A stretch of 64,000 nt of DNA from Halobellus sp. Atlit-31R. Its GTDB lineage: Archaea > Halobacteriota > Halobacteria > Halobacteriales > Haloferacaceae. Position 1 is the first letter of the stretch. Every line of letters starts with the position of its first letter. A model generated the notes under the pieces. The model was not told the origin of the DNA, ran no database searches, and saw only the letters and a program-made list of their open reading frames with translations. The DNA lies in assembly GCA_003665935.1 (NCBI GenBank), contig QPLR01000001.1, positions 124,001 to 188,000 on the forward strand. Direction: 5' to 3'. The translations under genes were made by a program, and so were the position numbers. Shown in pieces: positions 16,936 to 26,262 of this stretch.

Positions 16936-17634
16936 ATGCGCGGGGGAGCATTCGCACCGGGGCTGGAAGCACAGCATCGCCGCCTGGACGCAGACGACTA
17001 CGACAACATCTACGTCGTCGGCGACGTCCACGGCTGTCGAACGACCGCGGAACGGCTGTTGCAGCGGCTGGATCCCGCCCCGACGGAGCTGGTCGTGTTC
17101 GTCGGCGATCTCGTGCGGCGCGGCCCCGACTCTCCGGGCGTCGTCGACCTCGTGCGCTCGCGGCCGAATCTGCTCTCGATCCGCGGCAACAACGAGGAGA
17201 AGATCATCGAGGGGCGGCGGCCGCCCGAGGGTCTCGACGCCGACGACGTCCGCTGGCTGCGGTCGCTACCGGCAATCGTCTCGTGGGACGACACCGTCGT
17301 CCTCCACGGCGGCGTCGACCCCGCGCGCCCGCGTCAGGAGCACACGCAGTCAGACATTCAGAATACGGAGTCGCTGGCCCCGGACGGCGACGGTCGCCCG
17401 TTCTGGTGGGAGCGGTACGACGGGCCGGAGCGGATCTACTTCGGTCACAAGGTGCTCTCCCGGCCGTACGTCGGCGATCACGCCGTCGGCCTCGACACCG
17501 GCTGCGTGTACGGCGGCGCCCTGACCGCCTACGACTGCACGAACGACCGGACGATCAGCGTCGACGCCGATCGGGCGTACAAACAGCGGGCCGCGCGGAA
17601 GTTCCTCGACCCCTACGAGTCGACGGCGGTCTGA
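16936..17634 (+). CDS. Metallophosphoesterase (PrpE/Ap4A hydrolase-like)
   Basis: A 232-residue calcineurin-like phosphoesterase. Metal-binding motifs are in order: GDVHG (Asp30, His32), GDLVRRGP (Asp58), RGNNE (Asn85) and LHGG (about 123), plus FGHKV near 175. This set is typical of PPP-family protein phosphatases and symmetrical Ap4A hydrolases. It hydrolyses a phosphoester; whether a protein or a dinucleotide is not readable. It is monocistronic with convergent orientation to the ATP-grasp pair, separated from it by 74 bases. Confidence 0.9.
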   Translation: MRGGAFAPGLEAQHRRLDADDYDNIYVVGDVHGCRTTAERLLQRLDPAPTELVVFVGDLVRRGPDSPGVVDLVRSRPNLLSIRGNNEEKIIEGRRPPEGLDADDVRWLRSLPAIVSWDDTVVLHGGVDPARPRQEHTQSDIQNTESLAPDGDGRPFWWERYDGPERIYFGHKVLSRPYVGDHAVGLDTGCVYGGALTAYDCTNDRTISVDADRAYKQRAARKFLDPYESTAV

Positions 17635-17708
17635 AGGCGAGTCGATCTGCCAACGGACCGCTCTGGCGCGAGGGCGACAGCGACGCGCCCGGAACGAGCG
17701 AACTCCGA

Positions 17709-18491
17709 TCAGGTGGGAACGCGAGCGTCCTCCTCGACGGTGGCGAGCAGACTGCAGACAGAGTCGGCGAGCTCGCCCTCCATTCCGGCGTGCCGAAAGC
17801 TCATCGCGGGATTGACGTCGACGGCCCAGAAAGTCCCGTCGCTCTCGACGAAGTCGACGCCGATCCCCTGGCTGTTCGTCGTCTCCAGCAACCGCCGGAC
17901 CGCCGCGGCCAACTCCGGATCCGGGTCGGTGCGTTCGAGCGGTCGCTTCTCGCCGCGGAGCTTCGAGGTGGTCTTGAGCACGCGAACCGCGATGTCGTCG
18001 CCCGTGTCGACGGCGTAGTGCTTGTGGTCGATCCCCGTCGTCGGAACGAGTTCCTGATAGAGGTCGCCGGTCCCGTTCAGCACCGGGTCGGGCTGGAAGT
18101 GCCAGTCGACGAACGTCTTGGCGACGTAGTCGAACTCGGGCGGTTCCAGGAACACCCGCGGGACGCGGCAGCCGATCAGTTCCAGCATCCGGTAGCCGAC
18201 CAGTCGGAACCCGAGCTGGAGCGTGTGCAGCCCGTTCCACGTCGTCACGCCGTGTTCGTCCGCCCGCGCGAGCGCCGCGAACGACGCCGGGTCCACCTTC
18301 TTGTTCAGCAGCAGCGAGAGCCCTCCGAGTTCGGCGTCGCCCAGTTGCCGTCCGGGCTCGAAGAACCGGACGGTCGCCCCGGCCTCGCGGAGTCGGTCGG
18401 CCACTTCGGCGAAGACGGAGTGATCCTCGTTGCAGATGAAGCCGACAGTGTGTCCCGTGACGCGCCGACACTCGTGTGATGCGTCGTCCAT
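17709..18491 (-). CDS. ATP-grasp (RimK-like) protein, copy 1
   Basis: A 260-residue ATP-grasp-fold protein (ATG at 18491; a TTG at 18500 is possible). A Rossmann-like N-terminal domain (VGFICNEDHSVFAEVADRLREAG) precedes the LLLNKKVD motif. ATP-binding lysine is in YVAKTFVD, and the Mg-binding C-terminal motif is DVNPAMSFR. ATP-grasp enzymes join a carboxylate to an amine or thiol through an acylphosphate. It is paralogous to the next gene upstream (18617-19348), with the same motif order. Substrate unknown. A 7-bp-arm dyad (18512-18533) lies just upstream. Confidence 0.85.
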   Translation of the reverse strand: MDDASHECRRVTGHTVGFICNEDHSVFAEVADRLREAGATVRFFEPGRQLGDAELGGLSLLLNKKVDPASFAALARADEHGVTTWNGLHTLQLGFRLVGYRMLELIGCRVPRVFLEPPEFDYVAKTFVDWHFQPDPVLNGTGDLYQELVPTTGIDHKHYAVDTGDDIAVRVLKTTSKLRGEKRPLERTDPDPELAAAVRRLLETTNSQGIGVDFVESDGTFWAVDVNPAMSFRHAGMEGELADSVCSLLATVEEDARVPT

Positions 18492-18511
18492 TCCGCTCAA
18501 CAGATAGTATA

Positions 18512-18533
18512 GCTGTATGTATCGTTATACAGC
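18512..18533. promoter_or_regulatory. Dyad in the promoter of the first ATP-grasp gene
   Basis: GCTGTAT and ATACAGC (7-bp arms, 8-bp spacer) form a perfect inverted repeat 20 bases upstream of the ATG at 18491. A second dyad, GTACT/AGTAC (18561-18580), lies between the two ATP-grasp genes. They could be an operator or part of the promoter; no regulator is assigned. Confidence 0.4.
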
Positions 18534-18616
18534 AACTGGCAGCCGGCGGTCGCAGGAAGGGTACTCGTAGTATATAGTACAGTGAGAGATCATATAGACC
18601 GCGAACTAGCAGCGGT

Positions 18617-19348
18617 TCAGACGTCCGCCGCCGCTACCGCGAGCGAGTCGACGAGGGCGTCTTCGAGCCCCGTCCGCCGGAAGCTCGTGGCGGGGTTCGC
18701 GTCGACCGCGTACGGTTCGCCGTCGACCTCGACGATGTCCACGCCGAGACCGCGCGCGCCGGTGAACCGGAACAAGCGGCGGAGCCGCGCTTCCACGGCG
18801 GGATCGACGGTTCCGGGCCCGAGATGTTCGCGCTCGCCGAACAGTTTCGAGCGAAACCGAACGACGGCCGTCTGGAGCCCCTCGCCGTCGTCGACGGCGT
18901 AGTACTTGTAGTCGGTCCCGTCGAACTCCAGCAGTGGCTGGTAGAACTCGCCGTCGCCGTTCAGCGCCGGGTCGTCGCGGATATCGAGGAAGTTCTTGGC
19001 GACGTACTCGCCTTCGGGCTGCTCCGCGTAGACCGGGGGTACCGAGAAGCCGACCGCGGCGAGCGCCTGGAGCTGTGACAGCCGGTTGAGAAACGTCATC
19101 GAAGTCCGGTAGTCGTTCCACGCCGGGATTCCGTTCCGGTAGGCGTATTCGAGCGCGTGCAGCGACTCCCAGCGAACCTTCTTGTTGACGAGGAGATCGA
19201 GCCCGTCCAGCCGTTCGCGGGCGAGTTCGCGGCCGGGTTCGAGGAACTCGACGTCGAAGCCGCGGTCGCGAAGCCGATCTGCGACCGGACCGAACACCGC
19301 GTGGTCGGGCGGGCAGACGAGACCGATCCGGGCCGGTGCTGCTGTCAT
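18617..19348 (-). CDS. ATP-grasp (RimK-like) protein, copy 2
   Basis: A 243-residue paralogue of the neighbouring protein: IGLVCPPDHAVFGPVADRLRD, LLVNKKVRW, ATP-lysine in YVAKNFLD, and DANPATSFRR as the metal-binding end. Both have a DPALNG/DPVLNG-type motif before a YYAVD/HYAVD segment. The ATG at 19348 is preferred; a longer form would enter the divergent promoter region shared with the ComB-like gene. It presumably works with copy 1 in sequential or alternative ligations, but that is inference. Confidence 0.85.
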   Translation of the reverse strand: MTAAPARIGLVCPPDHAVFGPVADRLRDRGFDVEFLEPGRELARERLDGLDLLVNKKVRWESLHALEYAYRNGIPAWNDYRTSMTFLNRLSQLQALAAVGFSVPPVYAEQPEGEYVAKNFLDIRDDPALNGDGEFYQPLLEFDGTDYKYYAVDDGEGLQTAVVRFRSKLFGEREHLGPGTVDPAVEARLRRLFRFTGARGLGVDIVEVDGEPYAVDANPATSFRRTGLEDALVDSLAVAAADV

Positions 19349-19488
19349 AGCGTACACACTTCGGTCGTACGCCACGTAAATCCACACCGTCGTCGCAGCC
19401 GAGTAGCCTATGACTATATGTGGCACACTACTCCTACTAGATAGAGTCATCACCGCCGCAGCGGCTCTGTGCTACCACTAGCGGAGCA

Positions 19489-20235
19489 ATGTCTGAACAA
19501 GCACCATCCGAAAACCGACTCGACGAGCGGCTCATCGAGCGCTGTGAGGAGATTCCCCGGACGCCGCCGGCCGGCACGTACGTCGTCGTCGACACGCTGC
19601 ACTTCTCGAACACGGTCATCGAACTGTTCGCGAACGGCGCCGACCACATTCACATCACGGAGCGACGCGGCCAGGAGTTCGCGTACCGAGAGCAGCATCC
19701 CGACGCCAGGATCGGCGGCGGAAGCACCGAGCAGTACGAGCCGACGCCGGGATACGACTTCTTCAACTCGCCGACGTACGTCCAGAACGTCGACGTCGCG
19801 GGGCGGCCGGTCAGTATGACGTCGTCGAACGGCGGCCGCGCGATCGCGATGCTCAGAGAGCGACTGGACGACGGCTCGGTCTACGTCGGGTCGACGATGA
19901 ACGCCGCCGCCCTCGGCCGGCATCTCCGCGACGAAACGGGTCCGATCCATCTTGTCAGTTCGGGCTCGAAAGGCGACTTCGCGGTCGAAGACCACATCGG
20001 GGCCGCGCTCATCAGCCGGTATCTCGACGGCGTGCCGGTCGCCGACGCGGAGCTGACGCTCTTCCGCGACCAGCTGAAGACCGCCAAAGGCGAGGCCTAC
20101 ATCCAGGGGAACGACCTCCGCCGACGGGACGTCTTCGACTACGCGATGGCGATCAACTCACGCACGATCCTCCCGAAACTCGACGGCGACGCGCTCGTCG
20201 ACGTCCGCTCGGCGCCGACGGTCGCGGCCGACTGA
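19489..20235 (+). CDS. ComB-like 2-phosphosulfolactate phosphatase family protein
   Basis: A 248-residue protein of the ComB family. Motifs include VVVDTLHFSNTVIELFANGA near the N-terminus, SMTSSNGGRAI and GSTMNAAALG in the middle, and a C-terminal TLFRDQLKTAKGEAYIQGND. In methanogens ComB removes phosphate from 2-phosphosulfolactate in coenzyme M synthesis. Haloarchaea lack methanogenesis, so the substrate here is open (sulfolactate formation is possible). It is divergent from the ATP-grasp pair and followed 109 bases later by a TIM-barrel isomerase. Confidence 0.85.
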   Translation: MSEQAPSENRLDERLIERCEEIPRTPPAGTYVVVDTLHFSNTVIELFANGADHIHITERRGQEFAYREQHPDARIGGGSTEQYEPTPGYDFFNSPTYVQNVDVAGRPVSMTSSNGGRAIAMLRERLDDGSVYVGSTMNAAALGRHLRDETGPIHLVSSGSKGDFAVEDHIGAALISRYLDGVPVADAELTLFRDQLKTAKGEAYIQGNDLRRRDVFDYAMAINSRTILPKLDGDALVDVRSAPTVAAD

Positions 20236-20344
20236 GGGCCGACGGCGACGGCCGGCGTCGCTGACCCGCCGGGAAACAGATTGATATACGCCGGCTGCCG
20301 AGCGGTCGACACCGGCTTCCGGCGAACGGAGCCGAACTCAGCGT

Positions 20345-21124
20345 ATGTATTACGGCGCGTCACTCGACCTCCGAATGGCCGACTCCCCGGCCGACTTCGC
20401 ACAGTACATCGACTCGCTCGGGCTGTCGCACGTCGAACTGCGACACAACTACCTCGACTCCCGCGACCAGCCGCCGTCCGTCGCAGAGCTCGTCGACGTC
20501 CGGGAGTCGTACGGTCTCACGTACACCGTCCACGCACCGTACAGCGACTGCAACCCCGGACATCTCAACGAGACGCTCCGCAGAGCCACCGGCGAGAGTC
20601 TCAAACGGGCTCTCGACACGGCTGCCGCCGTCGGTGCCGGAGCGGTCGTCACTCACGGTGGCGCGGTCCGCCGGAGCTACCCCGAGCACGTAAAACGGCG
20701 GTCGCGCGAGCAGGCGGTGCGAACGATCCGCGAGGCGGCAGCGCACGCTGCCGACGTCGGGGTACCGCTCTGCGTCGAGAACTCCCGGCAGAAGCGGACG
20801 ACCCAGTACACCACCGAGACGCCGGACCGGCTCGCCGCGTTTCTCGACGACGTCGCCGTCGGCGTCGATACCGAGTCCCTCGGCGTCACCGTCGACGTCG
20901 GCCACGCGAAGGCGACGGGCGTGGAGCCGACGGCGTTCGTCGAGGCGGTCGAGCATCCGGTGGTCGTCGCCCACCTCCACGACAACGACGGTGACGCCGA
21001 CGACCACGACCCGCTGCCGACGTACCGCTCGGTCGCCGCGGAACTCGGGGCGACGTACAACGTCCTCGAGATGAAGTCGAAAGCGGACATCGCCGAGTGC
21101 GTTGCGGGCGAGACGGCCGGCTGA
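20345..21124 (+). CDS. Sugar phosphate isomerase/epimerase-type TIM barrel protein
   Basis: A 259-residue protein of the xylose-isomerase-like/AP-endonuclease-2 superfamily. It starts MYYGASLDLRMADSPADFAQ. Metal-ligand candidates are His in VVTHGGA, Glu in CVENSRQ, Asp/His in VTVDVGHAKATG, His in VVAHLHDND and Glu in NVLEMKSK, as expected for such barrels. The substrate cannot be assigned. It lies downstream of the ComB-like gene on the same strand and may be cotranscribed. Confidence 0.88.
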   Translation: MYYGASLDLRMADSPADFAQYIDSLGLSHVELRHNYLDSRDQPPSVAELVDVRESYGLTYTVHAPYSDCNPGHLNETLRRATGESLKRALDTAAAVGAGAVVTHGGAVRRSYPEHVKRRSREQAVRTIREAAAHAADVGVPLCVENSRQKRTTQYTTETPDRLAAFLDDVAVGVDTESLGVTVDVGHAKATGVEPTAFVEAVEHPVVVAHLHDNDGDADDHDPLPTYRSVAAELGATYNVLEMKSKADIAECVAGETAG

Positions 21125-21289
21125 GACGCCGGATCGGCGGGTCGGGGTCGCCGTCCGATTGGGGCGGCGACGGACCCCGAGGCACCCGGAGCCAGCGCCC
21201 GGTCACACTGTGGATGTGTGGGAACGCTTGTATAGGGTAGCTGCGTACCCGCCGTATGCATCAGATCCCGACCGACTGCGGAGCCGCGT

Positions 21290-23869
21290 ATGAGTCGTGA
21301 CCCCTCCCGCGGCAGCGCTCACTCCGCGAGCCTCTCGCTCGCCGGTGACGAGACGGCTCCGGAGTCCCTGCTCGAGGCCGCAGGCGTCGGGATCGTCGTC
21401 TACCGCCCCGACTCGACGGTCGAACGGGTCGACGAGCGAGTCGCGCGGTTCTTCGGCCTCTCGGGCGAGGCACTCGTCGGCGTAGAGCGGAAACGCGTAC
21501 TCGAGGAGTATCTCCGCCCCTGCCTCGACGGCCCGGACGAGTTCGGCGAGTTCGCGGGGCGCTCCGCCGCCGACGGCGTCGACGGCGTCGACGGCGTCGA
21601 CTGTCGCGTCGTCGGCGCGGAACAGCGGGAACCGCGGGTGCTCCGCTGCCACAGCCACCCGATATCTGACGGGCGGCTCGCCGGGGGGCGCATCGATCAG
21701 TTCGTGGACGTCACGCCGGCTGGAACGGACACGGGTGCCCCCGAAACGACCCTCGACGACACCGACTCCCCGGACCGGCGGAAGGCGCTGGAAGAGTCGC
21801 GGAACCGGTACCGAACGCTCGTCGAGAACTTCCCGAACGGGGCGGTCACGCTCGTCGACGAGGAACTCCGGTACGCCACGGTCGGCGGGACGCCACTCGA
21901 GGACGCGGAGTCGACACCGCACGAACTGACCGGCCAGCGCCTCGCGGACGCGCTACCGCCGGAGCTCGCCGACCTCGTGCTCCCGCACTACCGCGCCGTG
22001 CTGGGCGGCGGGGAGCGCCGCCTGTTCGAGGCCACCGTCGGCGACGCCGAGTACAGATTCCGCATCGTCCCCGTCCGCGACGACGAGGGGGAGGTGTTCG
22101 CGGCGATGGGAATGTCGCAGGACGTCACGGAGCGAACGCGTCGCGAAGCGGCCCTAGAGAAGCGAGAGCGGATTCTGCGGGAGTTACACGCAGCCACGCG
22201 TGCGTTCTATCCGCCGCAGTCGACGAGGGACGTCTCGGAGTTCGTCGTGGAGTTCCTCCGGAACGCGCTGGCGTTCAGCTACGCGAGCGTCAAACTGTTC
22301 GACGAGGGCGAGGGCGTGCTACGACCGATGGCGCGCGCGACGTCCGACGACGGACTTGGCGACGGGGTGACACAGCCGGGCGACGGTCCGATCTGGAACG
22401 CCTACCGCACGGGCGACACCCGGATGGTCGATCGGGCGGCGCTCCGTACCGCCGGCGTCGACGCCGATGCCGACGGCGGCCGGGCGCTGATCGTCCCGAT
22501 CGGTGACTTCGGGGTGATCGTCGCGTTCCCCGCCGCCGACGGATCATTCGACGAAGTCGACGTCGACCTCGCGGAAGTGGTCGCGGCCAACGCCCAAGCG
22601 GGGTTCCACGGCCTCCAGAGCGACCGCGTGCGTACGTCTCTCGCCGCGGAACTCTCCGAGCAACAGGGACGAGTCGCGGACCTCCGGACGATCGTCGACG
22701 CCATCCAGCGGGTCCAAGAGCGCGTCTCGAGCACCGAGACGCAGGCAGCTCTCGACACGGGCGTCTGCGAGGAGCTCGTCGAGTTAGCGCGTGTCGACTT
22801 CGCCTGGATCGGCCGGCCGAAGACGACGGAGACGGATCTCGTCCCGACGGCGTCGGCCGGGGGCCGGGCAGAGTATCTCGACTCGGTGCGGACCGGAGGC
22901 GAGGAGTCCGTGATCCCCGCCCAGCGCGCCGCTCGGACGCACGAGCGCTACGAGGTCGCGAACATCTCACAGCACGTCCGCGAGCAGCGCTGGGCGAAGG
23001 AGGCACTCTCTGCGGGGTTCAGGTCGGTTCTGAGTGCGCCGCTGCTGTACGACGACGTGCTGTACGGCGTGCTCACGATCTACTCGGAGACGGAGGCGGC
23101 CTTCACCGAGACGTACGAGCGGCTGGTGACCGACGTCGCGTCGCTGGCACTGAACTACGGACGGATGCTCGAACGGCGCAGGGCAGACGCGCGCCGGCAG
23201 CAGACCGTGCTCGAATTCGAGTTCGAGGACGCGTCCTACCCGCTTCAGCAACTCGCACAGCGGACTGACAGCGAGGTCCGGTTCGAGGCCGTGACGGAGG
23301 TGTCGGAGGCGGAAGTCAGCGTGGTCGCGACCGTCGGTGAGGGGGAACTCGGCCGACTCCACGAGTACGCGGCGACTGCGACGGCGATCGAGGAACTCCG
23401 AACGTTCGGCGACCCCGAACACCGGCAGATTCTCGTGACGGTGCGGAAGCCGTTTCTCGTGACCGACGTCACGAAGCACGGCGGACGGATCGTCGACGCG
23501 GTCTCCGATCGAACCGGCACGCGGATCCGCATCGAACTGCTCGACAGTGCCACTCGTCGGCCGCTGTTCGACTTCCTCGCGTCGCGGTACGACGACATCG
23601 ACCTCGTCGCACAGCAGGCAGTCACGACGGAAGCGAGTGCTGTGGGGTCGCTCTCGACAGAGATCTTGACCGAACGACAGTACGACATTCTGTACGCTGC
23701 CTATCGCGGCGGATACTACGAGACGCCACGGAAGATCACCGGACAGGATCTCGCCGAGAGCTTCGACATTTCCAGTCCTGCGATCTACAAACATCTCCAA
23801 GCAGCCCACAAGAAGCTCTTGGATCACGTCCTCGGGGCAGTCAGAATCACTGGTGATAACGGGAGTTAG
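21290..23869 (+). CDS. PAS/GAF sensor with bacterio-opsin-activator (Bat) type HTH
   Basis: An 859-residue regulator. A first PAS-like domain spans about 25-140 and contains a tandem DGVDGVDGVD insertion. A second PAS (about 170-285, ending AMGMSQDVTERTRREA) follows, then two GAF domains (about 300-445 and 465-620), the Bat region (about 630-800) and a C-terminal HTH-10 domain (LTERQYDILYAAYRGGYYET, then ISSPAIYKHLQAAHKKLLD). It is expected to sense a small ligand, light or redox and bind DNA. No kinase or receiver domain is present. The target genes are unknown. Confidence 0.92.
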   Translation: MSRDPSRGSAHSASLSLAGDETAPESLLEAAGVGIVVYRPDSTVERVDERVARFFGLSGEALVGVERKRVLEEYLRPCLDGPDEFGEFAGRSAADGVDGVDGVDCRVVGAEQREPRVLRCHSHPISDGRLAGGRIDQFVDVTPAGTDTGAPETTLDDTDSPDRRKALEESRNRYRTLVENFPNGAVTLVDEELRYATVGGTPLEDAESTPHELTGQRLADALPPELADLVLPHYRAVLGGGERRLFEATVGDAEYRFRIVPVRDDEGEVFAAMGMSQDVTERTRREAALEKRERILRELHAATRAFYPPQSTRDVSEFVVEFLRNALAFSYASVKLFDEGEGVLRPMARATSDDGLGDGVTQPGDGPIWNAYRTGDTRMVDRAALRTAGVDADADGGRALIVPIGDFGVIVAFPAADGSFDEVDVDLAEVVAANAQAGFHGLQSDRVRTSLAAELSEQQGRVADLRTIVDAIQRVQERVSSTETQAALDTGVCEELVELARVDFAWIGRPKTTETDLVPTASAGGRAEYLDSVRTGGEESVIPAQRAARTHERYEVANISQHVREQRWAKEALSAGFRSVLSAPLLYDDVLYGVLTIYSETEAAFTETYERLVTDVASLALNYGRMLERRRADARRQQTVLEFEFEDASYPLQQLAQRTDSEVRFEAVTEVSEAEVSVVATVGEGELGRLHEYAATATAIEELRTFGDPEHRQILVTVRKPFLVTDVTKHGGRIVDAVSDRTGTRIRIELLDSATRRPLFDFLASRYDDIDLVAQQAVTTEASAVGSLSTEILTERQYDILYAAYRGGYYETPRKITGQDLAESFDISSPAIYKHLQAAHKKLLDHVLGAVRITGDNGS

Positions 23870-23947
23870 ACAGTTAACCGACCCGTTCGACGCCAGGCTA
23901 AATGGTTAGCTGGACGATTGATTGAGAATCCTCGGCCTGCCCCCAGT

Positions 23948-26209
23948 ATGGGAATCTTGCGCATACTGCGATTCGACAGACTGAACCTCAGACCGAAGCT
24001 CGTCGCCGCCTTTCTGGTGGTGGCGCTGCTCGTCGGCGTCACGGGATTCATCGGCTACCAGAGCGTCGCCGAACTCGATCGAGGGGCGGACAGTATCGCC
24101 GCCGACGGGACTGATATGGACCACGCCGCGGAGATGCTGGTCGCGATCGAGAGACAACAGGTCGCGGTGCAGTCGGCACAGCTGGGCAGTGAGGACGCAC
24201 GCGAGAGGTACGACGCGGCGACTGTCGGATTCACTGAGCACGCAGAGGCGATGCAGGTGTCCGGCGAAGAGCGAACGATACTCGAAGCGCTGCGCGAGGC
24301 CCAAGCGGAGTACGACGAGGCGGCGGACGCGTTCTTCCAGGCCCGCGCAGTCGGCAACGAGGCGCTCGCCGAACAGAAACTCGGGGAGATGGACACGCTT
24401 CGGAGCGAGATGGAGGCGCAGGCTCACAGCTTAGAGCGCTCCTCCCAGGAGGATATGGCGGCTCAGGTTGCGGCCGTCGATCGGACGGCGGAATCGGCAC
24501 AGCGGGAGGTGATCGGACTCAGCATCGTGGCGTTCCTCCTGGCGATCGGTATCGGCGTCCTGTTGAACCGACACATCACGCCGCCGCTCAAGGAGCTCTC
24601 CGAGTCGGCAGTGGCGATCAGCGAGGGCGACCTCGACGACACGCTCGTCGAACACGAGATGGACGACGAGATCGGCCAGATAGTCGACGCCTTCGGCGGG
24701 ATGCAGACCAATCTCGGCGGCGTGTTCAGCGACCTACACGACGTCAGCCGGAACCTCGAAGCCGGAGAGATCGAACAGCGCATCGAGACCGAGTACCCGG
24801 GGACCTACGGCGACATTATGCGGGCCCTCGACGAGGGAACGGACCAGTTGGCCGGGAGCTTCCACGAGATCGAAGGCGCCAGTCAGTCACTTCGGGCGGG
24901 ACAGCTCGACGACACGATCGACACGGACTGGCCGGGACAGTACGGGGCCGTCCTCGAAGACTTCGAGCGCGGCACGCGGCGGCTCTCGGAGAGTTTCGAG
25001 CAGATCTCGACCGCCAGCCGGAATCTGAAGCAGGGGCGGCTCGACGGCTCGATCGACGACGACTACCCGGGCGAGTACGGAGCCGTTCTCGCCGACCTCG
25101 GGAGTGGCGTCGCACAGTTACGCGCCAGCATCAGTTCCGTCCAGTCCGTCGCCGACGACGTCGCGTCGACGTCGACGCAGGTCTCCGCCAGCGCCGCGGA
25201 GATCGAAGCCGCGAGCGACGAGGTCGCGCTGTCGGTCGAAGAGATTTCCCGCGGCGCGAGTCGCCAGAGCGAGGATCTGGACACGGTCGCCGGGGAGATG
25301 ACCGAGATGTCCGCGACCGTCGAGGAGATCGCGTCGTCGGCCGACGGAGTGGCAGCGACTGCCGGGACCGCCGTCGACCGCGGCGAGACGGGCCGCGAGC
25401 ACGCCGCCGACGCGACCGAAGAGATCGCCGCGATCGAATCGCAGGCCGGCACGGCGTCCGCCCAGGTTCGGGCCCTGGACGACGAGATGGACCAGATCGG
25501 CGAGATCGTCGAGATGATCTCGGGGATCGCAGAGCAGACGAACCTCCTCGCGCTGAACGCGTCGATCGAGGCGGCCCGCGCCGGCGAGGCGGGCGAGGGC
25601 TTCGCCGTCGTCGCCAACGAGATCAAGTCGCTCGCCGAGGACGCGAGCGGCGCGACGGCGAAGATCGACGACCGGATCTCCGAGATTCAGGCGACGACCA
25701 GAGAGACCGTCGACGACATCGAGGAGATGAGCGACCGCGTCAAGTCCGGTGCCGAGACGATCGAGGAGGCGGTCGAAATGTTCGACGAGATCGCAGACGC
25801 GATCGAGCGCGCCGAGAGCGGGATCGAAGAGATCCGCGACGCGACCGACGACCAGGCGGCTTCCTCCGAGGAAGTGGTGTCGATGGTCGACGAGGTGTCG
25901 GCCGTGAGCGAACAGACGGCCGCCGAGGCGACCGACGTGTCCGCGGCCAGCGAAGAGCAGGCCGCGTCGCTCTCCGAGGCCTCCGACAACATCCAGCAGC
26001 TCTCGCGACTCGCGGCCGACCTGCACGACACCGTCGCCGACTTCGAGGTCGGAGCCGCCGGTCGACCGGGGGACGGACGGGACCCGCAGTCGACTCCGCC
26101 GACGCCGGGGACGGACCGGGGCGTCAGCGCCGCGGGACGGCCCGGCCCCGCGGAAGCCGACGGCGGAATCGAGCCCGACGACGACCGTCGACAGTCGCGG
26201 TCTCGGTGA
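23948..26209 (+). CDS. Methyl-accepting chemotaxis transducer with extra HAMP-like repeats
   Basis: A 753-residue membrane chemoreceptor. TM1 is about 17-37 and TM2 about 188-207, enclosing an extracellular helical four-helix-type sensor rich in Glu and Ala. A HAMP domain (about 208-260) is followed by three 45-residue HAMP-like repeats (24731-25135), then the signalling domain with hairpin tip [20 protein letters not shown] (about 525) and a Pro/Gly/Asp-rich tail. The ATG at 23948 is preferred to a TTG at 23918. The ligand is unknown; the signal goes to CheA through the tip. Confidence 0.95.
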   Translation: MGILRILRFDRLNLRPKLVAAFLVVALLVGVTGFIGYQSVAELDRGADSIAADGTDMDHAAEMLVAIERQQVAVQSAQLGSEDARERYDAATVGFTEHAEAMQVSGEERTILEALREAQAEYDEAADAFFQARAVGNEALAEQKLGEMDTLRSEMEAQAHSLERSSQEDMAAQVAAVDRTAESAQREVIGLSIVAFLLAIGIGVLLNRHITPPLKELSESAVAISEGDLDDTLVEHEMDDEIGQIVDAFGGMQTNLGGVFSDLHDVSRNLEAGEIEQRIETEYPGTYGDIMRALDEGTDQLAGSFHEIEGASQSLRAGQLDDTIDTDWPGQYGAVLEDFERGTRRLSESFEQISTASRNLKQGRLDGSIDDDYPGEYGAVLADLGSGVAQLRASISSVQSVADDVASTSTQVSASAAEIEAASDEVALSVEEISRGASRQSEDLDTVAGEMTEMSATVEEIASSADGVAATAGTAVDRGETGREHAADATEEIAAIESQAGTASAQVRALDDEMDQIGEIVEMISGIAEQTNLLALNASIEAARAGEAGEGFAVVANEIKSLAEDASGATAKIDDRISEIQATTRETVDDIEEMSDRVKSGAETIEEAVEMFDEIADAIERAESGIEEIRDATDDQAASSEEVVSMVDEVSAVSEQTAAEATDVSAASEEQAASLSEASDNIQQLSRLAADLHDTVADFEVGAAGRPGDGRDPQSTPPTPGTDRGVSAAGRPGPAEADGGIEPDDDRRQSRSR
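24731..25135 (+). repeat. Three 45-residue HAMP-like repeats inside the transducer
   Basis: The three units read (S/A)xxLxxGxLDxxIDxDxPGxYGxVLxD with a 45-residue period. Landmark tripeptides are [14 protein letters not shown] and YPGEYGA. They fit tandem (poly-)HAMP domains between the first HAMP and the signalling coil. Confidence 0.8.
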
Positions 26210-26262
26210 GCGAGGGGTCGCCGGACCTTCCCCGACGTCGACGACCGCAGCGCGGCCGCCGC

